Assembly: GCA_964596645.1 (NCBI GenBank)
Contig: CAZQVB010000049.1
Span: forward strand, 1 to 28,300
Length of the DNA stretch: 28,300 nt
DNA from: CAVQEK01 sp964596645
GTDB taxonomy: Bacteria; Bacteroidota; Bacteroidia; Cytophagales; Cyclobacteriaceae
Direction of reading: 5' to 3'
Shown: positions 15,102 through 21,967 of the stretch, piece by piece
How the letters are laid out: each line of letters starts with the position of its first letter
How positions within the stretch are numbered: position 1 is the stretch's first letter
The notes under the pieces: model-generated
Databases searched by the model: none
What the model was told of the DNA's origin: nothing
The model's input: only the letters and a program-made list of their open reading frames with translations
Position numbers and translations under genes: made by a program

Positions 15102-15710
15102 CTACATATGATTTTGCTTGTCCTTCACCAGGTCGTACATAAGCTCGCGCGCGCGGTGAAGTTGCGCCTTTACGGTGCCCAGTGGGGCCTCCAATTCGCG
15201 GGCAATCTCATCGTATGAGAGTTCATCGAAGTAACGCAGCTTAACAAGGCGCTGGTATTTTGGCGGAAGCTTGGTCACAAACAGCCGCACCAGTTCTATC
15301 TTCTGGCTGTTGATGGTCTCCTCCATGGGATTGAGCTTATGATCTTCTACATCTATTTTCACGGCATCGCCACTGTCGTCTTTAAAGGAGGTGTCCAGAC
15401 TCAGGGTTTCCAGTCTTTTCTTTCTTATAAAGTCGATGGCATTGTTGGTGGCGATGCGAAAGAGCCAGGTGCTGAAGGTATAATCTTTTTTGAAGCGCTT
15501 GAGGTTGCGGAAGGCCTTGGCAAAAGCTTCTATGGTGAGGTCTTCTGCATCGTCTACATTGCGCACCATTTTCAGAATCATATGGTACACCGGCTTTTTG
15601 TATCGCTTCATAAGCTCGGCAAATGCCTGCTCATTGTCTTCAAGGGTAGCCTGGTCTATGAGCCGGAAATCTTCCAGCGCCTTATCAGAAAAATTCTTGT
15701 TTAGCTCCAT
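15102..15710 (-). CDS. ECF-type RNA polymerase sigma factor (sigma-70 family)
   Basis: A 202-residue sigma factor with region 2 (about 27-100: EQAFAELMKRYKKPVYHMI, DAEDLTIEAFAKAF, TFSTWLFRIATNNAIDFIRKK) and region 4 (about 145-195: LPPKYQRLVKLRYFDELSYDEIA followed by LGTVKAQLHRAREL), joined by an acidic linker. These regions bind the -10 and -35 promoter elements. The ATG at 15710 overlaps the last 10 bp of the upstream glycosyltransferase gene; a longer frame from 15794 would lie wholly inside that gene and is rejected. No anti-sigma or FecR-like gene is adjacent, so its control is unclear; it may be a constitutive or transcriptionally controlled ECF sigma. Confidence 0.93.
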   Translation of the reverse strand: MELNKNFSDKALEDFRLIDQATLEDNEQAFAELMKRYKKPVYHMILKMVRNVDDAEDLTIEAFAKAFRNLKRFKKDYTFSTWLFRIATNNAIDFIRKKRLETLSLDTSFKDDSGDAVKIDVEDHKLNPMEETINSQKIELVRLFVTKLPPKYQRLVKLRYFDELSYDEIARELEAPLGTVKAQLHRARELMYDLVKDKQNHM

Positions 15711-16810
15711 TTCACTTTTTTGGTAAACAGTACGCGGAAGGCCATAAAGAGGTAGTATATGACGAATACCAAATCTAAAACGGGAATGGCCCACAGACTG
15801 ACGCGGTCGCCCGATTTATTTTTTAATATAGCCAGGGCGGTCAATAATAGTACCATAGTGAATACGAAGCCGCAAAGTACATATAGAGTGTAGGAAGCTG
15901 ACAATATAGCAGGAATGAACATAGCCCAAAACAGCATTTTGCTGAGTGAAATCGCGCCTAGCCACATTTTGTCAGTAAAACTATAGAGCTTGCCCACACT
16001 CAGATGCCTTATTTTCTGCCAGTAATAATCGCTGTATTGCAGCTTGGGCTTGGAGTACACCAGCGTATCGGCACTCAGCACCACACGTGTATTGCTGCGG
16101 CGTGCATGCAATTGCACAAACAAGTCATCGTCGCCGCCTACTATATTGCGGTACTTGCCGAAACCATTATTGTCGATAAACAGCGCCTTGCGATAGGCCA
16201 TATTGCGCCCTACGCCCATGTATGGCCGACCCAGCAGGGCAAAGGAAATATAGCTCAGCGCAGTGAGCAGGGTTTCGTATCGTATGAAATCGTTAAGACG
16301 GCTTTTGTGTTTTTCGTACTGAGAGTAGCCCAGCACGATCTGTGTGGCCGGATTGTGAAATGGGGCAGCCATACCGGCTATCCATTCAGGGCTATCGGGC
16401 CAGCAGTCGCCGTCCGTGAGCAGCACAATATCTTTTTTGGCTGAGCGTATGCCGAGCGAAATGGCGTATTTCTTATGATTAATATGGCCTGGTGTGTCTT
16501 CTATGCGAATGAACCGAAAGCGTTTTTCACGCTTGCTTTCTTCCAGCAAAAAATCATACGTCTCATCTGTACTGCGGTCATCTACCACAAGTATTTCGTA
16601 GTTGGCGTAGTGCTGTGTGTAGAGTGCCGGCAGCAGCTTTTTCAGATTCTCCAATTCGTTTTTGGCGGCTACTACTACGGTGACGCCCGGCTCGGCAGCC
16701 GCGTCGCGTTTTGCAGATTTATGTAACGCTATGCTAAGTATGGCCAATAAATAGAAAAGGATTTGTACCCCTGCAGCCACTGCGAAGAGGATAAAAAAAA
16801 CGGTAGTCAT
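15701..16810 (-). CDS. Membrane-bound GT2-family glycosyltransferase
   Basis: A 369-residue protein with an N-terminal membrane segment (about 5-28), a cytosolic GT-A domain (about 42-270) and a C-terminal block of three to four membrane helices (about 283-362). Visible motifs: VVVAAKNE (45-52), VVDDRS with D77-D78 for the nucleotide, TDGDC with D133 and D135 as the DxD-type metal site, GGDDDL (225-230) holding the likely catalytic base, and QKIRH (265-269) at the place of the QxxRW motif of processive synthases. It would build an envelope or exported polysaccharide from a UDP-sugar; acceptor and product are not predictable. It is divergent from tgt, and the downstream sigma gene starts inside its 3' end. 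Confidence 0.9.
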   Translation of the reverse strand: MTTVFFILFAVAAGVQILFYLLAILSIALHKSAKRDAAAEPGVTVVVAAKNELENLKKLLPALYTQHYANYEILVVDDRSTDETYDFLLEESKREKRFRFIRIEDTPGHINHKKYAISLGIRSAKKDIVLLTDGDCWPDSPEWIAGMAAPFHNPATQIVLGYSQYEKHKSRLNDFIRYETLLTALSYISFALLGRPYMGVGRNMAYRKALFIDNNGFGKYRNIVGGDDDLFVQLHARRSNTRVVLSADTLVYSKPKLQYSDYYWQKIRHLSVGKLYSFTDKMWLGAISLSKMLFWAMFIPAILSASYTLYVLCGFVFTMVLLLTALAILKNKSGDRVSLWAIPVLDLVFVIYYLFMAFRVLFTKKVKWS

Positions 16811-16882
16811 GGTTCAAGCCAATTGATATATAAGGGCGCCTGAAGTAATTGTAAGCACCGGCCCAATAACCGAATTATAAAT

Positions 16883-16890
16883 TAATTTTG
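16883..16890 (+). promoter_or_regulatory. Putative Bacteroidota -7 box for tgt
   Basis: TAATTTTG fits TAnnTTTG exactly, 27 nt before the tgt ATG at 16918. No TTG is at the usual -33 distance; the nearest, at 16849-16851, is about 31 nt upstream, so support is partial. Confidence 0.4.
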
Positions 16891-16917
16891 CCGACCTGTT
16901 CACAGGCCATTTATTAC

Positions 16918-18048
16918 ATGATATTCAAGCTGGAAAAATCCGATACTGCCTCCGCCGCACGCGCCGGCCTGCTGTCGCTGGCCCATGGGCAGGTACAAAC
17001 TCCTATATTCATGCCGGTAGGCACAGCAGGCACAGTGAAGGCTGTGCACCAGCAGGAGCTGATCGATGATGTGCAGGCACAGATCATTTTGGGCAATACG
17101 TATCACCTCTACCTGCGGCCCGGACTAGAGCTGCTGCAGCAGGCGGGCGGCCTCCATGGTTTCATGGGCTGGAAAGCGCCAATACTCACCGACAGCGGTG
17201 GCTATCAGGTATATTCGCTGGCCGACAGCCGCAAGATCACCGAGGAGGGTGTTCGCTTTCAGTCGCACATCGATGGTTCGCGGCACAGCTTTACGCCGGA
17301 GAACGTGATGGACACGCAGCGCACCATAGGTGCCGACATAGTAATGGCCTTCGACGAATGCACGCCGTACCCTTGCGAATACAATTACGCCCAACAATCG
17401 ATGGAGATGACGCACCGTTGGCTGCGGCGCTGCTGCGACCGGTTCGACCAGACCACAGGCCACTACGGCTACGAGCAACATCTGTTTCCCATTGTGCAGG
17501 GCAGCACCTATCACGATTTGCGACGGCACTCAGCCGAAACGATCGCGTCCTACGGCCGCGAAGGCAATGCCATCGGCGGATTAAGCGTTGGAGAACCTGC
17601 TGAGGAAATGTATGCCATGGCCGACCTGGTGTGCGGCATATTGCCCAAAGAAAAGCCAAGATACCTGATGGGCGTAGGCACCCCGGAAAATCTATTGGAA
17701 TGCATTGCCCTGGGTGTGGATATGTTTGACTGTGTAATGCCTACGCGCAACGCCAGAAACGGCATGTTGTTCACATCGAATGGCATCATCAACATACGCA
17801 ACGAAAAATGGAAAAATGATTTGACGCCCATCGATGAAGGCATAGCCTGCCGGGTGAGCGCTTTTTATTCCAAGGCCTATTTGCGTCATTTGATCGTGAG
17901 CAAAGAGATGCTGGGGGCACAGGTGGCCAGCATTCACAACCTGGCCTTTTATCTGTGGCTGGTGCGTACCGCCCGCCAGCACATTCTATTGGGCAGCTTT
18001 GCCCAATGGAAGGCCAAAATGGTGCAGCAGGTACGCCAAAGACTTTAA
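16918..18048 (+). CDS. tgt: tRNA-guanine transglycosylase (queuosine pathway)
   Basis: Exchanges guanine-34 in GUN-anticodon tRNAs for preQ1 or queuine. The 376-residue protein shows the TIM-barrel motifs TPIFMPVGT (28-36), the general base D92 in TDSGGYQV, VQGSTY (193-198), GGLSVGE (220-226), and the nucleophile D271 in MFDCVMPTR. The zinc site normally reads CxCxxC plus a later histidine. Here the aligned stretch is IACRVS (309-314), keeping only C311, while the histidine is present (H340, SIHNLAFYLW). A longer frame from a TTG at 16888 is rejected because ATG 16918 gives the family N-terminus MIFKLEKSD and the promoter box overlaps that TTG. The permease gene follows after 10 bp. Confidence 0.96.
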   Translation: MIFKLEKSDTASAARAGLLSLAHGQVQTPIFMPVGTAGTVKAVHQQELIDDVQAQIILGNTYHLYLRPGLELLQQAGGLHGFMGWKAPILTDSGGYQVYSLADSRKITEEGVRFQSHIDGSRHSFTPENVMDTQRTIGADIVMAFDECTPYPCEYNYAQQSMEMTHRWLRRCCDRFDQTTGHYGYEQHLFPIVQGSTYHDLRRHSAETIASYGREGNAIGGLSVGEPAEEMYAMADLVCGILPKEKPRYLMGVGTPENLLECIALGVDMFDCVMPTRNARNGMLFTSNGIINIRNEKWKNDLTPIDEGIACRVSAFYSKAYLRHLIVSKEMLGAQVASIHNLAFYLWLVRTARQHILLGSFAQWKAKMVQQVRQRL

Positions 18049-18058
18049 CCATGGTATA

Positions 18059-19132
18059 ATGAAAATACTGGATTGGTATATACTCAAAAAATTTCTCACG
18101 GCATACGTATTTATCGTGATGGTACTGCTGGCCGTGGTCACCATCATCAACATAACAGAGCGCAATGAGGATTTGATAAAAAACCAGGTGGGCCTGGTGC
18201 CTGCTGCGCTGTACTACCTGGACTACATTCCCTACATCGCCTCTATGATATGGCCCATCACGGTGTTCATATCGGTAGTGTTCATTACCTCCCAAATGGC
18301 CCAGCACACAGAAATAGTCGCTATGCTGAGCAGTGGTATATCTTTCCGGCGCATTATGCGGCCGTATCTGTACGGGGCAGCCATCATCTCTTTGGTTTCA
18401 TTTTATTTTGGCGGCTGGGTCATTCCCGACTCCAACAAAGACAGGGTGGCTTTTGAGCGCGCGTATTTCCAGCGGCCTTACACCTTTACCGATCGCGACA
18501 TCCACATGAAAGTGGGCCCGGAGTCGTATATGTACCTGCAAAGCTTCAACAACCACGCAAAGGTAGGCTACCGCTTTACACTGGAAACCATCGACAGCAA
18601 CCGTGTGGAGTCGCGGCTTACGGCGCAGCGCCTGGAGTGGCAACCCGACAGCGGTATATGGAAAATGAAAAACTGGAGCCTGCGCAAGTTTGACGGGAAA
18701 GAAGAAGTATACACGGCCGGCACGGAGCGCGATACCCTGCTGCGCATTTCTCCGGAAGATTTTGACAGCGACAAGGATGAATTCGAAACGCTCACCATGA
18801 ATGAGTTGAACGACCTGATCGATGAATTGGAGCTGCGCGGGGCAGACAACATCCAGGTGTATGAAGTGGAAAAGTATGTGCGCTTTGCCTCGCCTTTTGC
18901 TGCCTTTATACTCACCTTCATCGGCCTCACGGTGGCTGCCAGAAAATCGCGCGGTGGTAGCGGCTTTCAGATCGCTCTTGGCTTTTTGCTGGCTTTTATT
19001 TACATCATTTTTTATCTGCTTTCGCGAACATCGGCCCAGGCAGGCTCCATCGACCCCATGATTGCCGTATGGATACCCAACGTGATATTTACTATAGTAG
19101 GGCTGGGGCTTTATAAAACCTTGCCCAGATGA
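18059..19132 (+). CDS. LptF/LptG-family permease (lipopolysaccharide export)
   Basis: A 357-residue inner-membrane protein of the YjgP/YjgQ family, which with LptB2 and LptC extracts lipopolysaccharide from the membrane and passes it to the periplasmic bridge. It has three N-terminal helices (about 13-32, 55-80, 103-122), a periplasmic beta-rich jellyroll region (about 130-270) and three C-terminal helices (about 282-354). The opening MKILDWYILKKFL is characteristic. The ATG at 18059 is 10 bp after tgt; a longer frame starting at 17999 would run inside tgt and is rejected. Whether it is the F or G subunit is not clear. In my recollection this tgt-permease neighbourhood recurs in Bacteroidota. 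The next gene overlaps it by 4 bp. Confidence 0.92.
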   Translation: MKILDWYILKKFLTAYVFIVMVLLAVVTIINITERNEDLIKNQVGLVPAALYYLDYIPYIASMIWPITVFISVVFITSQMAQHTEIVAMLSSGISFRRIMRPYLYGAAIISLVSFYFGGWVIPDSNKDRVAFERAYFQRPYTFTDRDIHMKVGPESYMYLQSFNNHAKVGYRFTLETIDSNRVESRLTAQRLEWQPDSGIWKMKNWSLRKFDGKEEVYTAGTERDTLLRISPEDFDSDKDEFETLTMNELNDLIDELELRGADNIQVYEVEKYVRFASPFAAFILTFIGLTVAARKSRGGSGFQIALGFLLAFIYIIFYLLSRTSAQAGSIDPMIAVWIPNVIFTIVGLGLYKTLPR

Positions 19133-20040
19133 CGGCCGACTATAGGGATTATCTCCATCTGCATTTTCTGGTGCTTATATGGGGATTTACTGCCATACTC
19201 GGCTTGCTCATTACCATACCTCCGGTAGAGATTGTGCTGCTGCGTACATTGATGGCGGCCATAGGACTGGCGGTGGTGCTGCGTTGGAAAAAGCTCCCCT
19301 TTCGCATTGGAAGGCGCAACATCGTGCTCATCTTTGCTACGGGCCTGCTGATAGCGGCGCATTGGATTTTGTTCTTTGCTTCGGCCCGCATCAGCAACGC
19401 CTCCGTATGCCTGGCCGGTCTGGCCACCACCTCCTTCTGGACGAGCCTGTTTGAGCCTATTGCCAACAAAAGGCGCATTAAAGCCTATGAAGTAATGTTG
19501 GGTATGCTGGTGGTGTTGGGTTTGTACATCATTTTTCAGTTTGAATTCGATCATGCGCTCGGCCTTGGTATGGCCATCATTTCGGCCATTCTGGCTTCAC
19601 TTTTCACGGTTATCAACGGCCGTTTCGTCCACTCCCAAAATCACTACACCATCACCTACTACGAAATGATCGGGGCATTTTGCGGTACGCTGCTCTTCCT
19701 GCCGTTGTACGCCGGTACGCTCGCCGGGCAGCAAAGCATCGATCTCGGCATCACCGGTATGGACTTGTTCTATCTGCTCATACTGTCGGTGGTGTGTACG
19801 GTATATGCCTATTCTGCTGCGGTGGAGCTTATGAAGAAGATATCGGCATTTGCTATGAACCTCACGGTGAACCTGGAGCCGCTATACGGCATTGTGCTGG
19901 CTGTGCTGCTGTTTGGCGACAAAGAAAAAATGCAACCGGGGTTTTATGCCGGTGCGGCAGTGATATTGCTATCGGTGCTGGCCCATCCGGTGCTCAACCG
20001 CCTCATGCGCCGCAAAACGCTGAAGGCAGGCTCGGCGTAA
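19129..20040 (+). CDS. EamA/DMT-family transporter
   Basis: A 303-residue integral membrane protein with about ten hydrophobic helices arranged as two EamA repeats (about 10-140 and 150-285). Typical features are the LIWGFTAILG opening in helix 1, the LLRTLMAAIGL segment in helix 2 and the glutamate-containing NLEPLYGIVLAVLLFGD near the start of helix 9. Family members export or import amino acids, nucleosides or other metabolites; the substrate is unknown. The ATG overlaps the TGA of the permease gene (ATGA), so the two are co-translated, probably with tgt. The C-terminal tail is basic (NRLMRRKTLK), which points to a cytoplasmic end. Confidence 0.9.
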   Translation: MTADYRDYLHLHFLVLIWGFTAILGLLITIPPVEIVLLRTLMAAIGLAVVLRWKKLPFRIGRRNIVLIFATGLLIAAHWILFFASARISNASVCLAGLATTSFWTSLFEPIANKRRIKAYEVMLGMLVVLGLYIIFQFEFDHALGLGMAIISAILASLFTVINGRFVHSQNHYTITYYEMIGAFCGTLLFLPLYAGTLAGQQSIDLGITGMDLFYLLILSVVCTVYAYSAAVELMKKISAFAMNLTVNLEPLYGIVLAVLLFGDKEKMQPGFYAGAAVILLSVLAHPVLNRLMRRKTLKAGSA

Positions 20041-20140
20041 CAGCCTGATCTCACGCGTAATCTTCTGGCAAATACACAGATTTCCTGATCTCACTCATAT
20101 TTTTTTTGTGCCATTCACCATAGGTTTATTCTTCACCTTT

Positions 20141-20641
20141 ATGAAGAAACATATGGATGAATTGCTAAAGGAAGCGGCAGCCCGGTTTTTAGAAAAGAGA
20201 AAAATAGCCGTGACGGGGGCATCGCGCTCTGGACAGGGCGTGGGCAATGTAATTGTAAAAAAACTTGTGAAAGAGGGCTATGAAGTGTATCCGGTCAATC
20301 CGCACGCCGATACGATAGATGGACTGAAAAGCTACGCCAAAGTGAGTGACGTGCCGTCTCAGGTGGAAGCAGTGGTGCTCGCCAACCACCCAGACAAAAG
20401 CCTGGAAATAGTGAGAGATTGCGGGATGGCCGGTGTGCAGATGGTGTGGTTTCATCGATCGGCAGACAAGGGGAGCTTCTCGCAGGAGGCCTATGACTAT
20501 TGTGTGGCCAATGGCTTAATAGCCATACCGGCGGGCTGCCCGATGATGTACTGCCGCACGGCCGACGTTGTGCATCGTTGCATGCGCTGGATGCTGACGC
20601 AAACAGGCAAGTTGCCAAAAAGCATACACCAAGCCTCCTGA
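20141..20641 (+). CDS. CoA-binding domain protein (YccU-like)
   Basis: A 166-residue cytoplasmic protein consisting of one Rossmann-type CoA-binding domain, the same fold as the nucleotide-binding domain of succinyl-CoA synthetase alpha. Visible are KIAVTGASRSGQGVGNVI (21-38) with the glycine-rich loop, YEVYPVNPHA (47-56), AVVLANHP (77-84), MVWFHRSA (101-108) and the terminal GCPMMY (132-137). Single-domain members of this kind are widespread; no enzymatic role is established. Upstream in-frame GTG codons from 20108 would add a hydrophobic stretch unlike the family, so ATG 20141 is preferred; ATG 20153 is also possible. It converges on the glycosyltransferase gene, with 25 bp between them. 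Confidence 0.85.
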   Translation: MKKHMDELLKEAAARFLEKRKIAVTGASRSGQGVGNVIVKKLVKEGYEVYPVNPHADTIDGLKSYAKVSDVPSQVEAVVLANHPDKSLEIVRDCGMAGVQMVWFHRSADKGSFSQEAYDYCVANGLIAIPAGCPMMYCRTADVVHRCMRWMLTQTGKLPKSIHQAS

Positions 20642-20666
20642 CGGAGACCTGGTGCATGTATTGGAT

Positions 20667-21959
20667 CTACAGTAAATATCTGTTGTTGCTTTCGCCCTGC
20701 ATGGAGTTGATGCGGGCAAAAGATTCGAAAACATTGAGAATACGCTTTGCTATACCCGTCCAGCCAAAATTCCTTCTGGCAAAGCGCGCGCCTTCCACAG
20801 ATATCTCGCGTGCCAGCTGGGGATACAGCATCGGTATGGCCAACATAGCGCCATATTCTTCTGGTCTGTTGGGATCGGCAAATAAGGCCTGATTGCCAAA
20901 ATCGATGAGCTCGAACAACCCGCCATGTACGGTAACTACCGACGGTGTGCCGCAGGCCATAGCCTCTATTGAAACCATACCAAACGGTTCGTAGCGCGAC
21001 GACATGGAGAACACCGCCGCAGAGCGATAGTAGTTGGCCAGGTCATCATCTGGTACGTACGGCTTCCACACAATTTTATCTTCTACACCCAATTCTTTCG
21101 CCAGCTTTTTCAGCTCCTGAGTGCCTTTGTCGTCTTGCTTGGACTCGTCGCTGCCTATGCAGGCCATCAGCCTGGCATCTGGCACCAGCTTCAGCAAGGT
21201 GGGCATAGACTGAATGAGCAGGTCATGGCCCTTGTTGTGCGCCATGCGCCCCACTACGAGCACGTCATGATCCTGGAAGTTATATTTTTTGCGCAGCACC
21301 TTTTGATCTTCCACACGAATAGGCGAAAAACGATTTTCATCCATACCCGGGGGAATCACGGTGACCCGGCGATCGAGCACGTCGTAGTGCTCTATCAGCA
21401 ACTCCACCTGAGGCTCTGTGGTAGCGATCACATGGTTGCACATTTGAAAGATGAAAAATTCCTTTTCTATGCGCTCATTGAAGCGATACCGCTTTTCCAT
21501 GGTTTTCTCGTCCATAGACTGACCCATATTGTGCTTTTTCCACCAGCCCAGCGAGTGCGGTGTGTGTATATGTGGCACACCGAGTTCTTCAGCTATTTTC
21601 TGTCCGGCCCATCCGGCATCCCAGTAGTGAGAATATACGATGTCGTACACAATGCCCTTGTTGCGGATGAGCGACAGGAAATTGGTGACAAACTGGCCCA
21701 TATGGTCGTGCATGTCTTCTTTGCGGATGAACTTATCGCCGCCGTAGGGCACGCGCCAGACCTTGAAGTTTTCATTCACCACATCGAACTCGGGTTGATC
21801 TTCGAATTGTCGTGTTACCAGGTCCACCTTTACACCCAGCCGGCTAAAGCGATTGGCCAGTTCCAGTACGTATACTACTTGGCCTCCTGTGTCGGGCTTG
21901 CCGAGTTCTGGCTCAGCAGCCACATATCCATGTGTGGATAGCATTAATATATTTTGCAT
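20667..21959 (-). CDS. GT4 glycosyltransferase of the sucrose(-phosphate) synthase type
   Basis: A 430-residue GT-B enzyme. The N-terminal half has GKPDTGGQVVYV (20-31), the hallmark of sucrose synthase, sucrose-phosphate synthase and mannosylfructose-phosphate synthase, then SHYWDAGW (110-117) and HTPHSLG (132-138), which in these enzymes bind the sugar-phosphate acceptor. The C-terminal half has VVGRMAHNKGHDLL (235-248) and the donor-binding E-x7-E element (YEPFG at 323-327, then SIEAMACGTP). The expected reaction is transfer of glucose from a nucleotide sugar to fructose 6-phosphate; mannosylfructose phosphate is an alternative product. The ATG at 21959 gives the family start MQNILMLSTHG and lies 8 bp after the stop of the upstream phosphatase-glycosidase gene, so both form an operon. 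A longer frame to 22091 overlaps that gene and is rejected. Confidence 0.88.
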   Translation of the reverse strand: MQNILMLSTHGYVAAEPELGKPDTGGQVVYVLELANRFSRLGVKVDLVTRQFEDQPEFDVVNENFKVWRVPYGGDKFIRKEDMHDHMGQFVTNFLSLIRNKGIVYDIVYSHYWDAGWAGQKIAEELGVPHIHTPHSLGWWKKHNMGQSMDEKTMEKRYRFNERIEKEFFIFQMCNHVIATTEPQVELLIEHYDVLDRRVTVIPPGMDENRFSPIRVEDQKVLRKKYNFQDHDVLVVGRMAHNKGHDLLIQSMPTLLKLVPDARLMACIGSDESKQDDKGTQELKKLAKELGVEDKIVWKPYVPDDDLANYYRSAAVFSMSSRYEPFGMVSIEAMACGTPSVVTVHGGLFELIDFGNQALFADPNRPEEYGAMLAIPMLYPQLAREISVEGARFARRNFGWTGIAKRILNVFESFARINSMQGESNNRYLL

Positions 21960-21967
21960 GGTAGCTA

